A DNA stretch of 64,000 nucleotides from Enoplolaimus lenunculus (GCA_030248215.1 JASANG010002323.1:177020-241019); one strand, 5' to 3'; positions 9,401 through 23,115 are shown, counted from the first letter of the stretch. Made by a program: numbers and translations. Notes: generated by a model from the sequence alone, not told the origin.

Positions 9401-12400
9401 GCGAGGTCAAAATGTTTTTACTACGCTTCACTAGCAAAAAATTATCCCCTCCAGACATGGATACGCCCTGGTATCAAATGACCCTGTGCTGGCGACACAA
9501 AAACAACACTAAGGGCTCGAAATTATATACTTTATAACAGAAACAACCTTGTAGCCAGCTCAACGTGCTTGAAGGGAAAGTAAATCATTTGACGAGGAAC
9601 ATGCGGGTTTGATACTAGTGACTTATACAAGCAAGATAAAATACATTTAAGGGTTGCAAAGCCTTCCAAGAAGGAATGATCCCGCCTCCTTGTTCCCGTC
9701 TGACTACTTGATCGAACAGTAAACAATTAACAGCTGTGCTGTTATATAAAGATGCTCACTTTCGCCACATATAAGATTTAGGTTCCGGATTAGGCTCAAT
9801 CTAATTGGTTTAGATAATCCTTTTCCTCGATCTAATCCTAAGCCTAAACCAGAACTTCTGCGGAAAGTGCACCAGAGCTAAAAACTGATTGCTATACAAA
9901 TATTAAACAGCTACCACTATGTGCAGTTCAAATTAAACCGTATTTCCTCAGATGGCCACAGCCTGTTCACTGGTCAATCCGGTAATTTTCGTGGTAAGTT
10001 TATGCCCCAAAAAATTTTCATTCTCTTCTTAAGGATACCATCGCTATCACATATTACTGTCTTTTATTATAAAATACCGCATAATTAATGCATTCAGCAC
10101 CGCTGTTTTAAATCTCAAACAACGTCCTCTACTAACCTGCATTATTAAAACAACAATCACGTGTATTTCCTAAGAAATTATTATAAACAAAATAATGCTG
10201 GAAAGTGGCCCAAAGTACGTATGTAGGGCGTTCCAGCTTTAATATATAGATTAGCCTATCACTTTAAACTCTCTGACCTGAGTTATAAATAGACTTTAAT
10301 TTTGACCAAAACTAAAAGGATCTAAGCTTTACTTAGTGTAAAATCACGGGCAGATGCATAGACGCGGAGAGCTGATACGCAGTAGCATCCCTTAAACGAA
10401 AATTTTTCTATAGCAAATCACAAGTTACAACCTCATCTTACACAAAATTACATTGGGCCTCTACCTACCTCTTGACATTTAGTTTACTATATATGTTGCG
10501 CGCTTTTGGAGGGGCACATACCCCAAAGAGGTGCCCCCACCTTAACAAGATTTTAAACAAAAAGTTTAAAAAATATATTGATCATTGCAAGGGCTATCAC
10601 CCCGGAATTTGGGGGGATCCTGCACGGGCTTATGATCGTTCCTCGGCAAAAATTTCTAAAACCTCCGCGATGTACGTACATTAAGACATTGAGCTCCGTG
10701 TAAATCTTTTAATAGTTTTTTGTTACTTGAGTAAAACTATATTTAATAATAAATTAATGAATTATACAATCTTGAATTCTAGTCAACAATTCAAGAACTG
10801 AATAACTCAGTTTCTAAGCCAATAGAATAGAAATGTTACCAACCATATTGTTTTAATATGTTTCGACATCAAACTTCGAATCCGATATTATACTCCACAA
10901 AGAACTGGTACAATTATATATACAATGGGCCATTCAATGGACAATTGTAATGTTGACCGGTCACGCAATTGCAAACAAGAAATTCCACCAAACCGTTAGC
11001 CTATTCAAGCTTAATGATCGTTAAAATTTCAATAGAAAGCACAAATGTAACATTTAGGTTCTGCAGCTTAGTTTTAGATTGACCGCTGTTTATTGCTTTG
11101 ATTTAGAAAAACTGTGACCACCAAATTAATGACCAAAATTTGTACTAATTTGAAAGCCCAAATGACACAAGACAGGCATCCTGATTAAATAGTACTAGTA
11201 TTAAAATAGAGACATTTTGAAAATTCAGGTTATACGCTTGCTTAACCAACTTTAAGTTTCGTCGACCAAAGTCTCAAAACAACTATGGGTTTTAAAAAAT
11301 GTTTGCGAATGCAAAATTTAACCGAAATTTTTACCCACAGGTATACTAACGCCAGCGCTTCTTTATCTGGCTCGGGGCACGCGGGTAAAGGCCAACTTTT
11401 GCTAAAATTATTATTCTATGAAATTGTATGTCACGATTCAGCAGCCGTTTTAAAGCGAAAAAAAGCGTTTTAATAAATAAATTTAAAAGCCATAAATTCT
11501 GTATTTTTTATGAACAAAATTTAAATATTTCTTTATAAAATCGTATTGTTTGGACACCGTATGATATTATTTTATTGAAGAGAAACATGTGGATGCCGCT
11601 GTCGTACAATACCATATAATTAAAGCAGTTAATTTAGCAAATATTTAGTTTGGTTTGTCACTAACAACATACAACAAGCACATTGCACTGTACCGTAACC
11701 AGCTCACCTTGCTAGGGGGGCTGAAATTATTCAGGAAGGGCATACAAGGGTTTTCGTTGACTTTACAAGCAGTGTTGAAAATTTTCTAGGTGGCCCAAAA
11801 TGTTTGCAGTCGGGTTAAGCCTCCCATGGCCCCCCACTGATTATGAGCCTGATCTTTCATCAAAAAGTTTAAACAATAATGCCTCTTTATATGAATTGAA
11901 ATATCTGGGCTAATCGAGCATTTTCAATTATTGTTGAATTCAGAACAGTCATGTACGTACTGTATTTGCATCTGCCAACCAATCAGAGGCGAAACGAAGA
12001 ATTTTTGACGGGAAGGGTGGGCTGGCAAATGGTATGAAACGCAAAAATTACATTGTAATGCAACGGACCTTATGATTTTATCACCACAAAATTTTCTTAC
12101 GGAAAAAATTGTAAGGTAGTACCATTGTATCGCAATAAAAATTCTGACGGAGTGGCGTACGCCCGCCGCCGCCCTCTGGATACGCTAGTGCAAGCAATGC
12201 CAATGCATTTCAGCGCATTAGATGTCAAGCGAGGGTAACCGGCGGGTCACAGGTAGAACTTTTTAGCGGAGACATACCGATGCGTTATTCTGATTTACAA
12301 CTTGAGTATATGACCCTTGACGATAAACTATTTCTTGTCAAACGATTACCCCAATGTGAACCGGATAAAAACTAAATATCTGTCACTACACTGCCGAATT

Positions 12401-12760
12401 TTTCAATAATTCGAATGATAAACATAGTTTACACAATTCTAAATCGTCTAATTCGACTAAATACGGATTATATATTATAATCTGCGTTCGCTTCGCTCAT
12501 ATCGGCAGTTGAATTTTAGTTGAAATAAAAAATATTAGTGTCATTTCAAATTTAAACGAGTCAATATAACAAGAATAATCCAATTCAGTTTGGACAATCA
12601 TTGTATCACCGAGGGTTATGAAATTTGCGGGTTCCAATTTGAACAGAAAAAAATTAGCAGAAGTGAGGAGCTAACTGTGGGATTGGTCTAAAACTGAAGC
12701 TTAGACTTAGCCTAAACCAGGGTCTAACTGTAAGCCTGAGCTTCCAGCTTAACCATAACC
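9401..12760. other. Intergenic with repeat fragments
   Basis: No gene seen. It holds TTAGGC-type inverted runs (9775-9860), a Helitron 5' fragment (10150-10250), a repeat E fragment (10495-10640, shared CACCCCGGAATTTGGGGGGA with 18797-18816) and a repeat C copy (11700-11850). Confidence 0.4.
10150..10250 (-). mobile_element. 5' fragment of small Helitron
   Basis: Reads TCTATATATTAAAGCTGGAA from 10250 downward, like the units at 39211-39558. The 3' half with its hairpin and CTAG end is missing. Confidence 0.6.
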
Positions 12761-12893
12761 CTCAGCCTATTTTATTAACCGACTCGTTATGTGTGTAGGA
12801 AACGTTTCGGGGGGTACAAGGAAACAAACAGCCAAAAATTTCGCTGGCCCCTAAACGGCTACAGCTTTCTTTAGCAATTGCAGGCAAACTTAC

Positions 12894-13283
12894 CGTCAAA
12901 TTATTTGAATACCCACACCACCGGTACGGAAGTAATCGTTGTTCAGGTAACGCTTGAAGATTAGGTGCGAGCTGTGCAGCAATAGGACGTCTTAGTATCA
13001 ATGCCATACAGACCGGTTCGTAGCCTTTAATAACTTCATGAACGTTACACACCGCATCTTGTTTACTGCATTTGGCTTGAGCAATACCGTAAGTTTTGTA
13101 TAATTGGGCCAATTGTTCAGTATATAATCCCGTTGGTTCTCCGATTGCTTCAAATTCACTATTATTGCAACTGCATTTTAGCGAATACACCGTGCGAATG
13201 AATAGTATTAACGTAACTATTAATAAAGTTGGAATTTGCATTGCATATCTGACTGGAAGAGCTCCAACGACAACATTACGCAT
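12894..13283 (-). CDS. Secreted LU-domain protein copy 2, first exon
   Basis: 130 codons from an ATG to a strong phase-0 donor (ACG|GTAAGT). The start gives a signal peptide (about residues 17-34, IPTLLIVTLILFIRTVYSLK) followed directly by CSCNNSEF. Six Cys follow in the same order as copy 1: CSC, then C-x6-C (AKCSKQDAVC), PVC and RWC. The exon ends after the sixth Cys, as in copies 1 and 3, so the gene structure is conserved. A last exon carrying the CxC...CN end is expected at lower coordinates but I could not find it, so the gene may be incomplete or its last exon diverged. Probably an extracellular membrane-tethered protein; function unknown. Confidence 0.65.
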
Positions 13284-13853
13284 TGTACAATGCTAATTTA
13301 GTAATTTTGCAACACAAAAGAGCTCAGGATATGATTTTTAAGTTTCTGAGTAACATGATATGATAATGACATAACGCAGCAAAAGACGTTAAAATTTTCA
13401 ACCATTTTTCAAATCAAACTATCACCTCTGGCAGGGTTTCTAAAGCCTTACTTGAGTATAATTTTATAAAGTATTTTCTAAGTAATTACATAGCTAATTT
13501 TTCGCTTCCAAAAACGTACTTAAGTTAAGCAAATACTTTAGTAACTGGAAATAATTACCTTCGCATAAATTAAAAACTCTAAAATTACCCTCCGTTTAAT
13601 TGAAATTGCATATTTAAGGTACCTTCGTGATATAAGGTAAAATTATACATTCCCTCTTGTCGCACTGGCCTAAAATTGACACTTAAATAAGTACGTAAGA
13701 AAGATTTCAGAAATCCAGTCACTAACAACTATCATAGCTTTACAGATTATATATGCTTGAGTTAAACAAACGTGGTGGTGTCATATACTTCTTCTACAAA
13801 TTAATTTCAAAACGAGTTTAAACGTGGTCGGAACAGTGAAAAACCAACCACTG

Positions 13854-14290
13854 TAGTGATCCGAATAAGATATGGAGGATGGAACTTATTTTCTCTCTCC
13901 AGATGCTAACACCCTCGATATTTGGTTTCGGACTGTTATTTTTTTAATCCGGCTAAAGTTGTTTGGACCGCACGCTTAAACTTATTACAGACATTTTCTA
14001 CGATTTAAGTTCATTACCTTAGGAATATACTCTTGAGCCTTGAGCATGATACTATGAATGAATATACGTAACTTTGAGTAATCAATCAAACTATGCAGTG
14101 AATTTAATTTGGTCCAGGAATCACCCCGCAATTTAAGTACGTAGTGTAATTGACGTTTATGGGCTAATTAGTAATTTTTGACTCTATCCATTTACCGACT
14201 AATTTTTAAAATGGGCTGTGCTATTGATTCGGACTCAAAGTATAACCACATAGGACTGTTTTTACCACCCCTTCTTACTCGGGGTATAAC
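13854..14290 (+). mobile_element. MITE A, diverged copy
   Basis: CTGTAGTGATCCGAATAAGA at the left and CTTACTCGGGGTATAACAG followed by TA at the right, with the usual internal blocks. More diverged than the copies at 675 and 30119. Confidence 0.7.
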
Positions 14291-14339
14291 AGTATACATT
14301 TCATTCCATTTTCTTAAAGTACGAAATTCCCTTAAAGCT

Positions 14340-14745
14340 GGCAATTAACACGGTGTAAAAGGAAATCCGTTTCCGGTAAAAATCGGTGTCCATTTCTGTT
14401 ATAGAAAAGCCAGAATTTCTGTTATTTTTATACTCCAAATTACGTAGTCAACAATCACGGAAATAACTCACATTTTTCATTGCAAATACGCTGCATTGTT
14501 CGAGATGAAACAAAAATTACGAAATTGATCCAAAATTTTTATATATTTCAATGAATCATTTATTTTTTCCTTAAAAGGTTAGAAAACCCCGTGAATTTTG
14601 CATGCCTCATATGTGTCATGAGAAAAAAATAAAATATCACTGAAACGTTTATACTTCAATAACCGTTTTCCGTTTCCGTTACTTTGATCACTATCCGTTT
14701 CTGTTTTTGTTTCCGTTATTTTAGCTATCCGTTTATAACCTGGCC
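14340..14745. repeat. TTTCCGTT-rich dispersed repeat
   Basis: GTTTCCGGTAAAAATCGGTG at the left and CGTTTCCGTTACTTTGATCA at the right; both motifs also occur together at 1690-1800. Ends are not defined. Confidence 0.4.
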
Positions 14746-14827
14746 ATTAATATATTACACAAACATATTTTCGAAATCCAAAAAAATAATGTCCAGTTTC
14801 AATGATTAAATATAAAACATGCTTGTG

Positions 14828-15061
14828 CTATATCTTCAGCACTACTCGATCAAGCCAAACAAACACTGTGTCGTCTGTGTTCAGTTGAATATTGGATTTG
14901 GTCACGATTAAGCCAGTACCGTACTTCAACTGGAGAGGTCGAGCTGACAAATAAATAGTGAAATATCGATTCCTAACTAAATTAGCAATGCGTCTCCAAT
15001 AATTACAAAAATTTAATGCTTTTAACGAACGAACATCATTTCGTATTCGAAGGCGTGGCAT
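14828..15061 (-). CDS. Small ORF, 77 aa, unknown
   Basis: An ATG-to-stop frame just downstream of a possible acceptor (ACCGACAG). The product starts MPRLRIRNDVRSLKALNFCN and is basic in its first half, with no recognisable domain. It may be a real exon or a chance frame. Confidence 0.25.
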   Translation of the reverse strand: MPRLRIRNDVRSLKALNFCNYWRRIANLVRNRYFTIYLSARPLQLKYGTGLIVTKSNIQLNTDDTVFVWLDRVVLKI

Positions 15062-17417
15062 CTTGGCCCCTGTCGGTAAGCGCCTTGCTCAAGTTAATTT
15101 TCGCAAACATATATACACGGCACCCGTGTCAACCGAGATGAAATTAAAGACGCTGAGAGAATTTTTCATGAGGTTAATGGGCACATTTTCCCGGCGTTTG
15201 CTAGAGTTCTTGAGTGATTTTGTATTGTTTGAATGTACCTACACAACATAAACCTGTCACACTTTGATTTAAGTATTAAGTTTCAACGTACATCGAATGA
15301 TACCACTTACAGAAAGACAAAAAAAGGTCAAAAGTGTGCTAGGATCTGATTGGGTAAACGCTGTTCAGCGTAAACACTGGTTGTTCAAGTGGCTACTCAG
15401 CCGATGACATCAATAGGAATCAAAACCAGAATTTTCTATTAAAATTAAGCACAAAAATTGTTTTTCAAACTGTAAAAAGCGTTGTACCTTCGAATTAAAA
15501 TGAAAACACACCTCCGGTCTCGGTGTTATAAAACCAGTTCAGGTGCGATTCCGATGTAAACTTTGTTGCAAAACACTCACATAGCTATCTGAACATGCTA
15601 CGGAAGTCCGAAATTAAAAATTTTGAAGCGGGCATGCACAACTTCAATATGACTGACCAGCGCGGAGTCGAAAATTTTGTCGAAGGAAAAGAGACGGTTA
15701 GAGCACTTTGTTTGTATTAGTGATAGAGACTGAGTCTACATATTTGCTTGTCTAAGCCAAAGTAGTGTAATGCTGCAAGACGTTAAACAAGTTCGGAATT
15801 TGCTTGCATTAATAACGCTGCTTGAATAGTGAAATATTAACCATAAAATTAAGCATAAAGAGCTAAAAGCCTAACAACTGCGCTACACTTTACTGTGCCG
15901 GACGCGGCCGTGCGCAACTCACGCCGCTATACGTTACTAACAAAAATATACGCAAAATCTAGTGGTGGCGAACGGCAAGTTAGTGCAACCCTAAGACTAT
16001 GCCTGAGTCTATATTTAAGATTAAACCATGGGAAAACTATGCGTGCTGCATTTCAAGCAAGTAGCCAGTATAAAAGGTAATAGGACCAAATATTCATAAC
16101 GGGCCATGCATTGCAAGGACTCCACATAAGCGGGGTCGAAACTTTTTCCCAGGGAAGCTAATATTTAGGAGGGCATACATGGCCTCCCTACACCTTACAA
16201 GCGAGTTTGAAACTTTTCTTGGGGAGGGGGTAAAATTTTTAAGGGTTCAGAGAGAGGACTCAGTACCATGATCGGTTATGAACCTACAAGAGAACTCAGC
16301 ACCCTGATCGATTATGAACCTTCAGATATAGTTTCGAAGAAAAAAACTATAACATAGCTTACAATAAACCTTCATAGAGACTTGACTATAAAAACGTTAT
16401 AAAATACTGTATTCGATGGTCTGGTTAGTTTAAGTTCGCAAACAGCGCTACTGTCACCAAACACAGTTTACCGCAACGCATGCAAAACAGTTAACATAAA
16501 TGATAACAGTTGAATAATCAGTTTGGATAAGAGCAAAATGCCAGTGGCATATCCAGGATTATCTGGTGAAGGGGGATACTTTTTGTGTTTCGATATTTTA
16601 CAAGTTGTAAAATACATTTTTTAGCAAATTTTTAATTTATAAATTGCGCCGAAGACGCAAAATTTCTGACTTTAGGCATCACCTCGCCATACTTTTCACC
16701 TGTTTAACTAGAAATCACATTTTGGGTTTCGGATCAACTGTTTTTATCGCAAAGTCGTACACACGGCATTGCCGATCGGGATACATCACCCACCGTCTGG
16801 ATACGCCATTGCCAAATACTTAAAGGTTGAGACAACGCCATAGAGTCGTCGACTCGAACCATGGTATTCCAGACAATGTCCAATTTTCAACACATACACA
16901 ATTTACAGTGCCCGTACGACTCACTGAACAATAGTTTCCGAAAATCGCAACAAAAACAGATCGTATATTACCAGGGCCACCCAAAAAATACTCGATGCCC
17001 CAAAACAACGCTTATGAGCTTTTAATAAATAACATCTCAAGAACCTGGCAGCATAAAAGAACTCGGAATTGCAACGGAAAATTTACCAAAATCACTATTA
17101 AATTAAAAGTTAATTAATAACACTACTGTGATAAGTATAACTGAAATTTGCTGCTACCGTTTTAGACGGTCATAAGTATTCAGCGATGTGTACAAGATGG
17201 ATAAGCGGGATATATCCTCTTCAACAATTTTCGCACAACACAAAAGCACTTATGACAGGCGTTAGAATAATCTTCTAGATCCCAGAGGTTAAAGAAACTT
17301 TTTCACTGGCCATACTTCACCCTAGGCAAATCACTTTTACACCAGAGGTTAATATACCCTAATGAAAACGAATTTTGGCTACGCTCATGTATGTAACCGT
17401 CCCTTCTTCTATCTTAC
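15062..17417. other. Intergenic, mostly unassigned
   Basis: It holds a repeat C-like segment (about 16100-16240) and a short tandem duplication (16244-16325). The third LU gene should have a last exon here. A VNCVCVENW run near 16880 fits half of the motif but has no acceptor and no CN, so it is not accepted. Confidence 0.4.
16244..16325. repeat. About 42-bp tandem duplication
   Basis: GAGGACTCAGTACCATGATC followed by GGTTATGAACCT is repeated next to itself as GAGAACTCAGCACCCTGATC, then GATTATGAACCT. Confidence 0.75.
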
Positions 17418-17879
17418 CTTATCATTCACCGAGGTCACTGCACACGTTCTATAAACAACGTCGTTATCATTGATTTCGAGCATAATTTGTTTACAAACCA
17501 GCTTCAATTTTGGTTCCGAGTCTGGCTTGTCGTCAGATTTAAATCGCATTCCTTTACACCGGAGCGTAGCTTCGTCACAATCGGTAAAATTAATATGTTC
17601 CGTTTTTTCAACATACTGCTTTAGCGACGATTCATGATGGGCAACAAACGCTTCCGGTTGCGCTACATCGGTATTATTGCAACTGCATTCAAGTTCAGTG
17701 CGCGAAGGATCTGACGCTCGGGACATTGCGCAAATGAGACCCAAAAATATTACGGAAACTAAGATGTAGGTAATTGAATTTAGGCGTCGGCCTTTGACAA
17801 AGGCACCACAACAGCTGGTAACTGATGATGTAATGGTAAGCGATGACCGAAGTCGGCGACTAGGCAGTGTAGGAAACAT
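17418..17879 (-). CDS. Secreted LU-domain protein copy 3, first exon
   Basis: 154 codons from an ATG to donor AAG|GTAAGA, phase 0. A hydrophobic core (about residues 37-52, ITYILVSVIFLGLICA) lies after a rather long, basic N-terminus, so the true start could be the spliced or a later one. After it come CSCNNTD, C-x6-C (TDCDEATLRC), LVC and RTC: the same six-Cys order as copies 1 and 2, with the same exon end. One NFT sequon is present. The last exon was not found. It stands about 4.1 kb from copy 2 in the same direction, which fits tandem duplication followed by divergence. Confidence 0.65.
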
Positions 17880-18654
17880 TATTTTAACAGATTTATTTAA
17901 ACTTTACCAATTTGTACTTCAACGATTTATATGATTTAATTATCTAAAATGTCTTCCGGTTACAGCTGAGATATATATGTAATGGTGAGGACTGGTATGT
18001 TGCTCATTTCTTGCATTTAATTTGCGTCTGTTCTTATTTTGGAATTCAAAGTAACCGCAGTTCGCTTACTTGAAAACCTATTACTCACCTGCGATAGGTG
18101 CAGCACACAGTTAAGAATGATGCTCTTTGTTTTGACACAGTATGCAAGCAAACCTGTAGCCACCTCAACGTATTTGATGGAGTTAAAAATTTTGATACAG
18201 GTAGATCATATTTATCCAAATATAATTTGTGATTGGGTTTCTGAAACATTGCTTCAGTATTTGCTTAAGTTATGCTTAAGAAAGAATAACGGCCAATTTG
18301 ACATACAAACCCATAGTTTTGTATTATATCAATGTAGTACCATGAGGCTACAAATCTCAGTTAGACCAAAATTAACATATCTGAGATAGAAGTCTGTAGT
18401 TAGTAAAATAGATCTGTCACTTAAGTACTTGCTTAACTAATGTACAATCTTGGAATGGCTAAGTGATTGCTTACCACACACTTAAGTCTTAAGTACGAAG
18501 CAGTAATTATGTAAGGTCTTATAGACCCAGCCATTATGTTACTTTTTTAAAACAACTTTTGAGTTATTAGTTTGAAAGCGACTGGTTTCCTTGATAGTCA
18601 TAGATGCAACAGTTAGTTACGGAAAACGGATACTAATTGTAGTTTGCAGCAGGG

Positions 18655-18842
18655 CCGGAGCAGCCACCCCCATACTCCCATTTAGGGGAGGCTCCACCAA
18701 TAAAGGGGTCCACACCCTAACCGGTTGAACCAAAAACCGCTTATGTTTTAAAATGCGTCTCACTTATCACCCGTTCGCTTGCGAGTTTGGGGGCCCTCAC
18801 CCCGGAATTTGGGGGGAGCTGTCACCCCTGCCTGCTCCGGTA
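18655..18842. mobile_element. MITE-like repeat E
   Basis: Inverted ends: GGGCCGGAGCAGCCACCCCC at the left and CACCCCTGCCTGCTCCGGTA at the right, about 190 bp. A partial copy is at 10495-10640. Confidence 0.55.
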
Positions 18843-19084
18843 TTGGTTTGCAGGAAACTTTTTGGATAGAGCTAGATATTGAAAATAACGTGCGAAATTT
18901 TGCATTGCATTCGTATAACGCAGATAAGCATGGGTTTTAGTTTAAACGTTGAATATTCGTAAACGTGAGTAGCATTGTCAGTCACTAGTTGGTGAAAGAG
19001 GTCTTGTAGCTTTCGAACCAGTCGAATGTTGAAGTTAGACACTCAGTGCATTTTACGTACTTGGCTTACTTCTGTGCCAATTTT

Positions 19085-19290
19085 TGAGATCAGCAACTGA
19101 AGAAGTTTATCTTTTTGATAATCAATCGCTAACTGGGAATCATTCTGAATTACGACTACCAAGTAACCAATCATAAAACGCGCAAGTTTATCAGAAACAA
19201 CTCCACCTTGGGCTAGCCCAAGTCGTAGTTCCGCTTTGGACTAGCCCAATTGGAAATTAAGCTGAATTACGACTTGGGCTGCGACATACA
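19085..19290. mobile_element. Repeat Q copy (TTGGGCTAGCCCAA palindromes)
   Basis: CTTGGGCTAGCCCAAGTCGT, TCCGCTTTGGACTAGCCCAA and GCTGAATTACGACTTGGGCT are shared with 22940-23115 and the longer copy at 47115-47492. Confidence 0.6.
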
Positions 19291-20449
19291 TACATATATA
19301 TGGAATAGAAACTGAAACAAATTTTTACATGAATAAAAATTATTTGTCCTTGGTTCGTGACTAAATAAAACTTCAAAAAATTATTATTAATAATTCCGTC
19401 TACTGAAAATTTAACCAGCCCGCTGCTGTACAGCGCTCTTAAAATTGCAAATACACAAAACAAAACGGAACTATAAAACCGAGATATAACATATCATAAC
19501 TAATTTTGATGTGCATAAATATATCGATAAAAACGCTCGCGCAGCCAAACGCAACAATTTTATACGCCTTTCGCATCAGATGGTCTCTTGAGAGAATCAG
19601 TGGTTAAATTTTAGGTCAAACAATTCTGGTCGTGACTCACAGCTTCGTTTCAATTCAGTTGTATAGCGCTGGTGAGTCGATCTAAACAAATCTAAAGTCA
19701 AACTCGCGTATAAAAATATATACACGCCATACTTAGATTTGTCACGCGATAGTGGTATTATTTATCTTTAGTCTATAGTTTGCAATGAACTAAATTTAGT
19801 CAAACGCACAACTCCACATACCCAGCGGTGCGGACGAGCATTTATATCCTAACTCAAGTGATGACAAAATGTTTTGGTCGTTTGCAAAATATTTAAGACA
19901 ACATACTATGATATACGCCCGTATTCTCAAATGTGGAAAGCATCCATTAGTTTGTGATAGGTCTTGTAACGTACGACGCAGTGAATGGTGCGTTTGAGAT
20001 TTAGCATTTTTTTCACATTTGATTTGTTCAACCCATGTAAACAATTTGCGATTCGTGTTGCAAGTTTTTGTCAGTTTGGAAACCTATCGCTATTTGCTGA
20101 TAGGTTCTATATGCTTTTGAGCATATGGGCTAAAATTTTAACGTTTACTTTGATCTTTTAATCAAAGGAAATCTAAATCATCTGTGACAAACATCAAAAA
20201 TATGTTATGAATAATATTTTGAATACTTTTCATTCAGGTTAAGAAAAAGCGTACCCCCACCAAGTATCCCGAATCCCACACTGAAACGCGTAAGCTTTTT
20301 TTGCGTTCCCAATGGGCAATGACAGGGCACCACAGGATGAGTGTGCGCTTTAAATATTCAAACTACTTAAAAACTCAGAGATGAGTTAGCATTTTTCAAT
20401 TGAGAGAATAATAAAGGCTTTTTAATCACCGTGAGTCACATAAATGAAG

Positions 20450-20560
20450 TGCTGCTTTATATATAAATAAAAAATAAATAAATAAATAACTATATATACT
20501 TAAATAATGCATATTTGTATACATTTATATATACATATATATATAAAATTTTAAATAAAT
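20450..20560. repeat. AT-rich simple repeat
   Basis: AAAT units run into TATATA/TATACAT tracts. Confidence 0.85.
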
Positions 20561-21489
20561 CAATAAGGAAATAAAGGTGAAAAAATATGTAAGCATCCAA
20601 AACGTAAGTTGGTACCTAAATCAATAAGATAACAACAGATATTTCGTGCCGTCTCAACAATGTTTTATCAACCATGAACATAACTAGAATTTCTTACTGA
20701 AAAAGTATGTCAAAAACATGTTATGAACCTCTAAATTCCAGTAAGTCTTATTCTACAACCTGTAAAATGCCATTAGAATCGCTGCATCAGAAATTTCTTG
20801 GGTAAATCAACTGTTATGCCCCGCTCCTCGAATCGCGAGACGACCCTGACGATGAGCCGCGTGCCAGGAAAAAATGGTTAATTTTTTCAGTTTCTTTTAT
20901 GACTATCAAATATATTGCTTATATTGTCCTTTTTTTGATCAGCTGTTCTCAAAAAAAACTATTACATAAATTTATCTGCCTGACAAGAAATTACCATAGC
21001 AACAACAATGTCCTACTGATGTCATAAATTTTAATACATAAATACATAGCTACATTCAGCAAGGTCGTGTTTCACAGTTGTGCGTTCGTGTTTAGGTGGA
21101 GCCAGCCAGAAAAATTTCTACTTGGGCATACGGGGATTTCGTGCTTAACAACTATAAGCGAAACCAAAAGGTTTTCCAGATGAACCAAACATTCTCTGAG
21201 AAGCTAAGATTCGTTGTTCTTTTCATGCCGCAGCCAAGTTCATACATTTTTCGCATTAATACAACAAAAATGTTAGAAAAGTGTATCCCTGAATAAAAAA
21301 ACTTGTCAATGCTTCTGATTTTATTGGTTCCGGTTCGAAAATTCAATATATCCGCTTTGCTATAACGTTTCCGGCATAGTCGTCTAACGTTTCTGCATGA
21401 GCAAAGATATAACTAAGATTGTTTGGAAAATTGATATTTCATTGTTATTAACGGTTGCGCTACACTTTTTAATACATTTAATGTCATTC

Positions 21490-21600
21490 GGCACCGTCAG
21501 TCGCCGTCCGTCGCAATGCGAAAATTCGAGTGTGACGCCGTACGCCTGGTATGCATGGTGACCGAGCGGCTGCGGACGGCACCGTGCGACAAACAAACCA
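21490..21600. other. GC-rich patch with GCCGTAC/GCCGTCCG motifs
   Basis: GGCACCGTCAGTCGCCGTCC and the reverse-type GCGGACGGCACCGTGCGAC face each other. Similar sequence is at 42045-42180 and 53395-53565. Unclear whether it is a short inverted repeat element. Confidence 0.45.
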
Positions 21601-22939
21601 CCCTAATAGGGTAGGTTGAAGATAAATGATGTCAAAAATATAAAAAAAATAAAAAATAGCTTTGTTTCTTAAAGCTAATTTGTCTTCTTGTTCATCTAAA
21701 TAGCAAATGTACCAAAACGTGACACTAAGAATGCTGGTTTGTTTACATATATTACTAAGCAGTATATAAAATAACTTGTAAAGTCTATTTAACCTGGTGA
21801 CTGGTGTAAGCAGAATTTCGGCTTCCGAATATGAACCAAGATAAAATGCCAGCCTTGCCCTTTTCCTCTTGATTTTAGCCTGGGTTATATTTAGGTACAC
21901 GATGCATATCCTAAGTAAAGGCTGATACAATGTTCATATGCTCGAACAATTGGTGAAACGCTCACGTCAAGGCACTCCCCAATTCCAATTTTGCCGCCGC
22001 CTTTGAATATTTCGTTTCGGAAGACTGTTGCAAGAAACCAGACGCATATCAAATCTACGGCGGTTTTGTTTAAACTGGTTAAGGTGGGGACCACTATCCT
22101 TAGCGGCATATCAAAAAAGCTTTTGTGTACGGTTGGATAATCCACTTTTCTTGATTTTCGAATCAAACAACTACATTTTTTGATTGTACCAAGAGTAGTG
22201 GTGACTGCAAATTTTCCAGCCTGGCAAATAGAAACCTCCTTCTGTGCTATACATGCACCAGCACCATGCGCTAGAAGATAACACTTCAGTAGTTAATTTT
22301 TGCTGGCGGGGAGACAATTTGCCTAATATTTGGTTATTAGACAGAAAATCCTGAATACGTCGAACGGTTACATTGCGAAATAATCCGCAAGACGGGAAGA
22401 AATCTGCTATCCGGGTGAGTAAAAATCCGCTATTGAATATTTCCGAGGGAGGTTAAAGTCCGTTATTGGATCCTTTCTGGAGATAAAAACCCGCGGGGAA
22501 AGAAATTCGTTGTTACACCACCAGGCGGGGAAGATACTTTTTGTGGTCTGATATTTTACAGTTTTAAAGCTAGCTTTCAGCAAATTTTCGATATCTTAAG
22601 ATTGACGAATTGGGTTGAGATACAAAAACATTGAGCTCGCGTTTTAAGCACGCCATATATTTTGCTCATATTTGGATAGAAAACACATTTTAACCTTCAT
22701 ATGAACTATTTGCATCGCAAAATTTCCAGCACGGCAGAGTCGGCAGGAAGGATTCCTCCTCAATCCATTCCTGGATTTGTCACTGCTCGTTTCGCAAAAA
22801 CTTTAGTGTTTGCAAATGGCAAATCGAAAATGAATTAACTAAACCATAACCTTCGTCGACGTGGAGGCAGGGATACTTAGAACTAAAATATTAATCAATG
22901 TTATTCAATAGTAGTAATATTGAAATATATGTACCGCAG

Positions 22940-23115
22940 CCCATGTCGTAATGCAGTCCAATTCTGAATTGGGCTAGTCCAAAGCGGAATTACGACTTGG
23001 GCTAGCCCAAGGCAGAACCATATCTGACAAAGCTGTGTGTTTTCTGATTGGTTACTTGATAGTCGTAATCCTGTTTGATTCCACTTTGCTCGGTACGGCA
23101 AACTGTTTGGCAGCC
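22940..23115. mobile_element. Repeat Q copy
   Basis: GTCCAATTCTGAATTGGGCT, AGCGGAATTACGACTTGGGC and TAGCCCAAG match 19085-19290 in the opposite order. Confidence 0.6.

Noticed and set aside
16820-17008. Possible last exon of LU copy 3 (NCVCVENW run)
   Set aside because: Half of the CxC motif fits, but there is no acceptor before the first Cys, no CN after, and no hydrophobic tail.
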